Below are positions 31,489 through 36,832 of a stretch of DNA of 36,832 nucleotides, piece after piece. Numbering within the stretch: the first letter of the stretch is position 1; every line of letters begins with the position of its first letter. The notes below the pieces were generated by a model, which was given only the letters and a program-made list of their open reading frames with translations, was not told where the DNA came from and did no database searches. The DNA comes from Thamnocephalis sphaerospora (lineage: Eukaryota; Zoopagomycota; Zoopagomycetes; Zoopagales; Sigmoideomycetaceae), in NCBI GenBank assembly GCA_003614735.1, contig KZ992515.1:1-36832 (forward strand), in the 5' to 3' direction. A program made the position numbers and the translations under genes.

Positions 31489-32416
31489 CCTGGCCCGCTG
31501 TCTGCTGTAGAACCCGTCGTGGGGCATTTCCCTTGTTTTATCGGATGTTGCTGCGTCATTGCATGATTCATTTGTAAGCGTAGACTGTCGCACGTGATGA
31601 GAGACTGGTCGGCTTGGTGCGATTAGCTCCCATCTTTCCGTCGGCCATGCGCGTTATCGCACTAGGCCGTAGGCTTTTGTACTTATTGTTCCATTGTCGT
31701 CGGTGTTTTTATCGCAAACACCGACAACGATGATGCTGATGACGATGGCCACAGCCGTTTGCCCGCTGGCTGGTTTCCGTCCTTTCTTTTCCATCCGGCT
31801 GCATTGGCAACTTTGCCATGCACCATTCCAGTCTTTTATTCCATACCGCTTTCTCTCTCTCTCTGTGTGTGTTTCTCTGTCCATTCATACGCCACTCTTG
31901 GACGCCTTTAGTCTCTCTCCGAGTGTGCGGATCGGCCCATGCGCCCCTGGCACCGTTGCCAGCAACTTTTCGGAACAATTCACAATGATTTGGCAGTGCC
32001 AGGCCTGCGCTGATGCAAGGCGTTGGCGTTTGTTTAGCGCGTATTAGACGCATCACCGGTAGACGTACGGTGGTGACGGCGAGTGCACTGAGCGTGGATT
32101 GCACTGCCGTCGGTAGAGGAAAAGAGGGGACCAGGGTGGGTAGATGTGAGTGAGTGGGTGAGATGAGTGTAGACTGTGACTGGCCGCCTGTTGTTCAGCG
32201 ACAGCGCAATCGTCATGATAGCCAGGGGTTGTGCCCTTCAAGCAAGTAAGCAGTGGCAGCTTGGCTTGCGGAGGCTGATCAACCAGTAGCAGCAGTGCAT
32301 GTAGGCCGTCGTCTGGTGGAGGCAGTTTGCCTGCATACAGACTGACGGTGCATGTATGCAAAGTGTATCATTATCAAACGTAATATATCAACCTACGTGC
32401 ATGTATGCACTAGCCA
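31489..32416. other. Intergenic, no gene seen
   Basis: 928 bp with short frames only. A CT/GT-rich tract lies at about 31851-31878. Nothing recognised on either strand. Confidence 0.4.
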
Positions 32417-33583
32417 ATGTTGAGATGCTTAACGAATACAAAACGGCCGACTAGTGTCACACTGCGTTATCTGTACACCTCGCATTACCATGTTTCTCAA
32501 GGACACATGCCGCATCAACCATCTGCCCGCTGCAGCGGCGCCGTGTGCTTTAACAGGCGGAAGCCGCCGAGCGCACGCGGGCCCGTAGACCGCATGCTGG
32601 CCGTGCAGCGCTACGACGCGTGGACGCCACACTCGTTGCACCGCGCCTCCACCGTCGTCTCCACGGCGGTCCGACCACGCCCCCGCATTCGTTGCGCCAT
32701 CTTGGGAGATGCAAAGTGGCTGCAACGCACACCAGCGCTACGTCACTCGGAGCAATGCATGCAAACGTTGTCCGACAATGGTGAAAACATACGGTCGGCG
32801 AATTCAAGGGCAGGCCAGGGCGGTGGCCGTGGCGGCAGCGGCAGCAGCATGCCGTTGTCCGATGCTAGCGCTCGCCAGTGTGCGCCAGCCGGCTGCGCTG
32901 CCGTTGAGCTGCCTACGGATCCTATTGCAGTCGGTCGCATCGTCGCGCACCTCAACGGCCAACCTGGCGGCGCTGACCGTGTAAGCATCAGGCGGGTAGG
33001 AGGAACGACGGTGGTGGCACATGACAGGCTGCATCGCCATTCTGCGCCTTGTATGCCGTTTGACTCTTTGGCAAAAAGGGCGCGGCATTACGTTCTCAGA
33101 CTGCCCAGTCTATTCCCGTCCTTGCAGCAGCGTGCATGGAAGCGTCTCGCCGGCCATGCCTGCGACGCTGACAATGGCAACGCGCGCATGCCACAAACCA
33201 GCGGCGCATCCGTGCTTGCTGGCCGTCTCCATCCTGTACATAGACGCGCACGCTTGTTCGCTGCACGCGTTCGTTCGTTTCCTTGTTGCACCCTCCACCA
33301 TCACGCATCTCCGCCAACGGCGCCTGTGCTTGTCGTATCACGAATACCATTACGCCTGTACCGTGCCACCATCCTATGCGTAGGTCGGCGATTTGTCGAC
33401 GACAACGACATATCTACGGCTTGTGCTATCTCCTCCTGCCGCTGTCCTCTTCACCAGTATCCGTGCATGCTTTGCCGTCTGACGCTGGCATTCACCGCAT
33501 TACGCCCGCATCCGCCGGCCTCTTGGGGTCTAGACCATTGTAACTACCGGGACGCGCGCGGTTTCCATGGGCGTCCAGTATAG
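32417..33583 (+). CDS. 388-codon open frame of doubtful coding status
   Basis: The longest frame in the gene-poor stretch. Its middle (about 32570-32981) has coding-like composition, including ELPTDPIAVGRIVAHLNGQP, and ends exactly at a consensus donor (CGT|GTAAGC). Beyond it the translation becomes rich in Cys, His and Arg, as if reading through introns or another frame. A real gene may therefore be one exon of about 32500-32981 joined to something downstream, e.g. after the acceptors at 33028, 33101 or 33127. No family is recognised, and the overlap with the next ORF start at 33567 argues against the full length. Confidence 0.25.
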   Translation: MLRCLTNTKRPTSVTLRYLYTSHYHVSQGHMPHQPSARCSGAVCFNRRKPPSARGPVDRMLAVQRYDAWTPHSLHRASTVVSTAVRPRPRIRCAILGDAKWLQRTPALRHSEQCMQTLSDNGENIRSANSRAGQGGGRGGSGSSMPLSDASARQCAPAGCAAVELPTDPIAVGRIVAHLNGQPGGADRVSIRRVGGTTVVAHDRLHRHSAPCMPFDSLAKRARHYVLRLPSLFPSLQQRAWKRLAGHACDADNGNARMPQTSGASVLAGRLHPVHRRARLFAARVRSFPCCTLHHHASPPTAPVLVVSRIPLRLYRATILCVGRRFVDDNDISTACAISSCRCPLHQYPCMLCRLTLAFTALRPHPPASWGLDHCNYRDARGFHGRPV

Positions 33584-33899
33584 CAAGCTTGCGCAATCCA
33601 TCTGCCAGCCTCGCAGACGGAAGCGGCCCACCGTACCGCGAAATCTGCTCGCCGAAAGCGAGCACCGGGTGGGCGAGCGGGCCGGCGCCATCCGCCTGGA
33701 TACCATCAGCGCGCGACTTCAGGAGCTGGAGGCGGAAGGCAAAGTGACGGTGACCACGGGCGCGTACGGCAGCAATGCCAGCAAGTCGCGCGGCCCGTCC
33801 GGCTGGATCGATCGTAGCGTCTCGACGGTGGCTTCCCAGGTGTCGCTGATGAGCGCCGCTTCGCCCAGCACAACAAGCGCCATGGTCGCCATCTCCTAG
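33567..33899 (+). CDS. Putative N-myristoylated small protein
   Basis: Intronless 110-residue frame. It starts MGVQYSKLAQ, a near-perfect N-myristoylation signal (Gly2, Ser6, Lys7), followed by a Cys at 13 that could be palmitoylated and a basic patch PRRRKRP, together typical of membrane-anchored signalling adaptors. The middle has a short amphipathic helix (DTISARLQELEAEGK) and the C-terminus is Ser/Thr/Ala-rich. Codon third positions are GC-rich like the confirmed genes, and the translation is free of the Cys/His excess of spurious frames. I know no family with this arrangement. A 147-codon frame overlaps it on the opposite strand but has poorer composition. Confidence 0.5.
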   Translation: MGVQYSKLAQSICQPRRRKRPTVPRNLLAESEHRVGERAGAIRLDTISARLQELEAEGKVTVTTGAYGSNASKSRGPSGWIDRSVSTVASQVSLMSAASPSTTSAMVAIS

Positions 33900-34293
33900 T
33901 GGCGACCGTAGCCACTGCATGTTTGCTGCCATCGGTGTCCGGCCCTATCGTACCTGGGCCTAGTCCCTCTCCGCTTTCCAATCACCACTTGCCAAATACA
34001 CATGTCGCCGTCACCCTATCCCCATCGAGCGTGTTGCGTGATGCGCTCGAGACATCAGGCCACGTCGACGGCCGTGTGAGAGTGTGCCACGGAAGGCACT
34101 GGGCGACGGATCATCCGATACGCAGCGCCGTCTAATGGTGACGCGCCCCACTCCGACATAAAGACCTGCGCTCTGGGGTACGCCACTACCACCACTACCA
34201 CTGCTGCTACTACCACCGCACTCTCACCACTCGTCAAGCCATTGTGCCGTTCCACTTCATCTTTCCTAGTCTGTTTATTGTCTGTGCGCCGCC
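33900..34293. other. ERG10 upstream region
   Basis: 394 bp before the thiolase start. It contains ACC/ACT-type triplets (34186-34219) about 75-110 nt before the ATG. No coding signal and no recognisable sterol-response site. Confidence 0.45.
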
Positions 34294-35924
<1,631 letters not shown>

Positions 35925-36480
35925 CTATATGGTCGTCTCTGATGACTGCTGAACTCTTTTCAACTATCAGCTCTCTTTGTCTGTGAAATGGCACGCGCAA
36001 GCATGCTGGAATAAATGCCCTGAAAACAACGCACGTGTGCCAGCTGCAGCATCGACTAGCACGTCTATACACTTGTGCCTGTTGCCATAATGCAGTCACA
36101 CTCTGATTCACTGGTCCTAGCATGGCTTTAGGACTAAGCATATTATCACGCAAGTCTCGTGACCATACAGCAATCAAGTTGGCATTGGCCACTAGCCATC
36201 TATGCCATCCTTGCCGCAATTCTACACATAGCTTGTGTGAATTAGGCTACAATGCTGCCATCGCACGAGCAAACAGTGCGCTCCATCAAAACTCTATGCT
36301 TAGCGCTTGGCTTTTTATTAACCGTGCTTTGAAATCGGTCGACTTGCCATCAAGGCGTGTACTGCACAGGTTGCCGCTTCATAGATGCCTAAAAATGTGT
36401 GAATTCGACATGCCAACTATAGAGCATACTGTGCAGTGATTGAGCATTTAGCTGAAGTACATGGGCGGCATCAGCTCATA
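35925..36480. other. Convergent gap after ERG10
   Basis: 556 bp between the thiolase and a converging gene; visibly more A/T-rich than the rest of the window. It contains the ERG10 polyadenylation signal. A 105-codon plus-strand frame (36122-36439) looks non-coding. No tRNA or repeat seen. Confidence 0.5.
36010..36015 (+). terminator. AATAAA polyadenylation signal of ERG10
   Basis: AATAAA 86 nt after the ERG10 stop, within the 12-mer CTGGAATAAATG that also follows the 20-exon gene at 17146. Confidence 0.6.
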
Positions 36481-36832
36481 TTATGAGTGTAGATTGCCGA
36501 TGCGCAATAAAAGCCATTTACAGCCAGCGATTAGACGTAGATATTTTGGCCGAGGAGGGGCGGGCTGGTAGAACTTGTTGATGTACACCGAGCTGCCATT
36601 AGTCTTGTCAAACTCGATGCGCGTGGGGTAGGCTCTAAATGTCTCACGGACATGGTCGATGCCTGGCACGTAACAGAGAAGCTTTGCTGGCGCCGGGCTA
36701 CGATAGAACCAGCGCACCAGTTCGCCTTTGCGTACCTCACACAAGCAGCACATACTCGATGTTAACACAGCATATAATGGTCCAATGATCCGGTGAATGC
36801 GCTGAAGTGAATGAGTTGCTGGCATGTAATGC
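36481..36832 (-). CDS. Unidentified gene, C-terminal part (5' end outside window)
   Basis: A minus-strand frame of 114 codons ending at 36481. The coding-like part runs from about 36742, just after an acceptor-like GTGTGAG, and reads VRKGELVRWFYRSPAP, then VRETFRAYPTRIEFDKTNGS and VYINKFYQPAPPRPKY. Upstream of that the translation is Cys/Leu-rich and contains a CTAAC-like branch site on the coding strand (gttaacat), so it is probably intron. The tail after PPRPKY may also end at an intron rather than run to 36481. I do not recognise the family. Confidence 0.45.
   Translation of the reverse strand, partial: HYMPATHSLQRIHRIIGPLYAVLTSSMCCLCEVRKGELVRWFYRSPAPAKLLCYVPGIDHVRETFRAYPTRIEFDKTNGSSVYINKFYQPAPPRPKYLRLIAGCKWLLLRIGNLHS

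Noticed and set aside
27518-34293. Possible centromere
   Set aside because: Ustilaginomycotina yeast centromeres are AT-rich; this stretch is GC-rich with CT and microsatellite tracts and contains open frames.
36122-36439. 105-codon plus-strand frame after ERG10
   Set aside because: It lies in the A/T-richer 3' gap, shows no motif, no leader and no coding-like composition.

Overview
The window is nuclear DNA from a fungus, most likely a basidiomycete yeast with a compact genome. A Malassezia-like or other Ustilaginomycotina species is my best guess; this is inference from gene content and architecture and I could not check it by search. Genes are split by very many short introns, mostly 50-100 nt, with GT..AG ends and CTAAC/CTGAC-type branch sites. 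I placed about 87 introns by requiring each exon to keep phase. Intergenic gaps are short, some neighbours share promoters of 125-190 bp, and a Mago nashi gene (exon junction complex) is present, which Saccharomyces yeasts lack.

Layout. 1-3956 (minus): two tandem paralogous MFS monocarboxylate-type transporters, the first cut by the window edge. 5147-7698 (plus): methylenetetrahydrofolate reductase in 12 exons. 7848-10629 (minus): PRMT3-type zinc-finger arginine methyltransferase in 17 exons. 10802-11925 (plus): SEN54-like tRNA-splicing endonuclease subunit. 12267-13568 (minus): TRAPPC13. 13695-16959 (plus): a 20-exon gene for a 701-residue acidic, probably nuclear protein with PIP-box-like motifs at both ends, not firmly identified. 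17209-18320 (minus): V-ATPase subunit E. 18606-19403 (minus): Mago nashi. 19514-21261 (minus): mitochondrial branched-chain 2-oxoacid dehydrogenase E2. 21564-23139 (minus): HSF-type transcription factor with a 7-residue tandem repeat. 23783-24599 (minus): GET5-like ubiquitin-domain protein. 24790-25444 (plus): mitochondrial ribosomal protein bL27m. 26154-27517 (plus): aldo-keto reductase. 34294-35924 (plus): cytosolic acetoacetyl-CoA thiolase (ERG10). 36481-36832 (minus): the end of an unidentified gene.

The stretch 27518-34293 differs from the rest. It is gene-poor and rich in microsatellites and pyrimidine tracts. It holds only unidentified ORFs, including a 110-residue protein with a textbook N-myristoylation start and a 388-codon open frame of doubtful status. 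This is where something undescribed is most likely to sit.

Most identified genes are unrelated housekeeping functions (one-carbon metabolism, protein methylation, tRNA splicing, vesicle tethering, vacuolar acidification, mRNA quality control, branched-chain amino acid catabolism, heat shock, tail-anchored protein insertion, mitochondrial translation, sterol precursor synthesis). I see no gene cluster acting in one pathway. All exon boundaries were read by eye from splice signals, phase and family conservation and need transcript confirmation.
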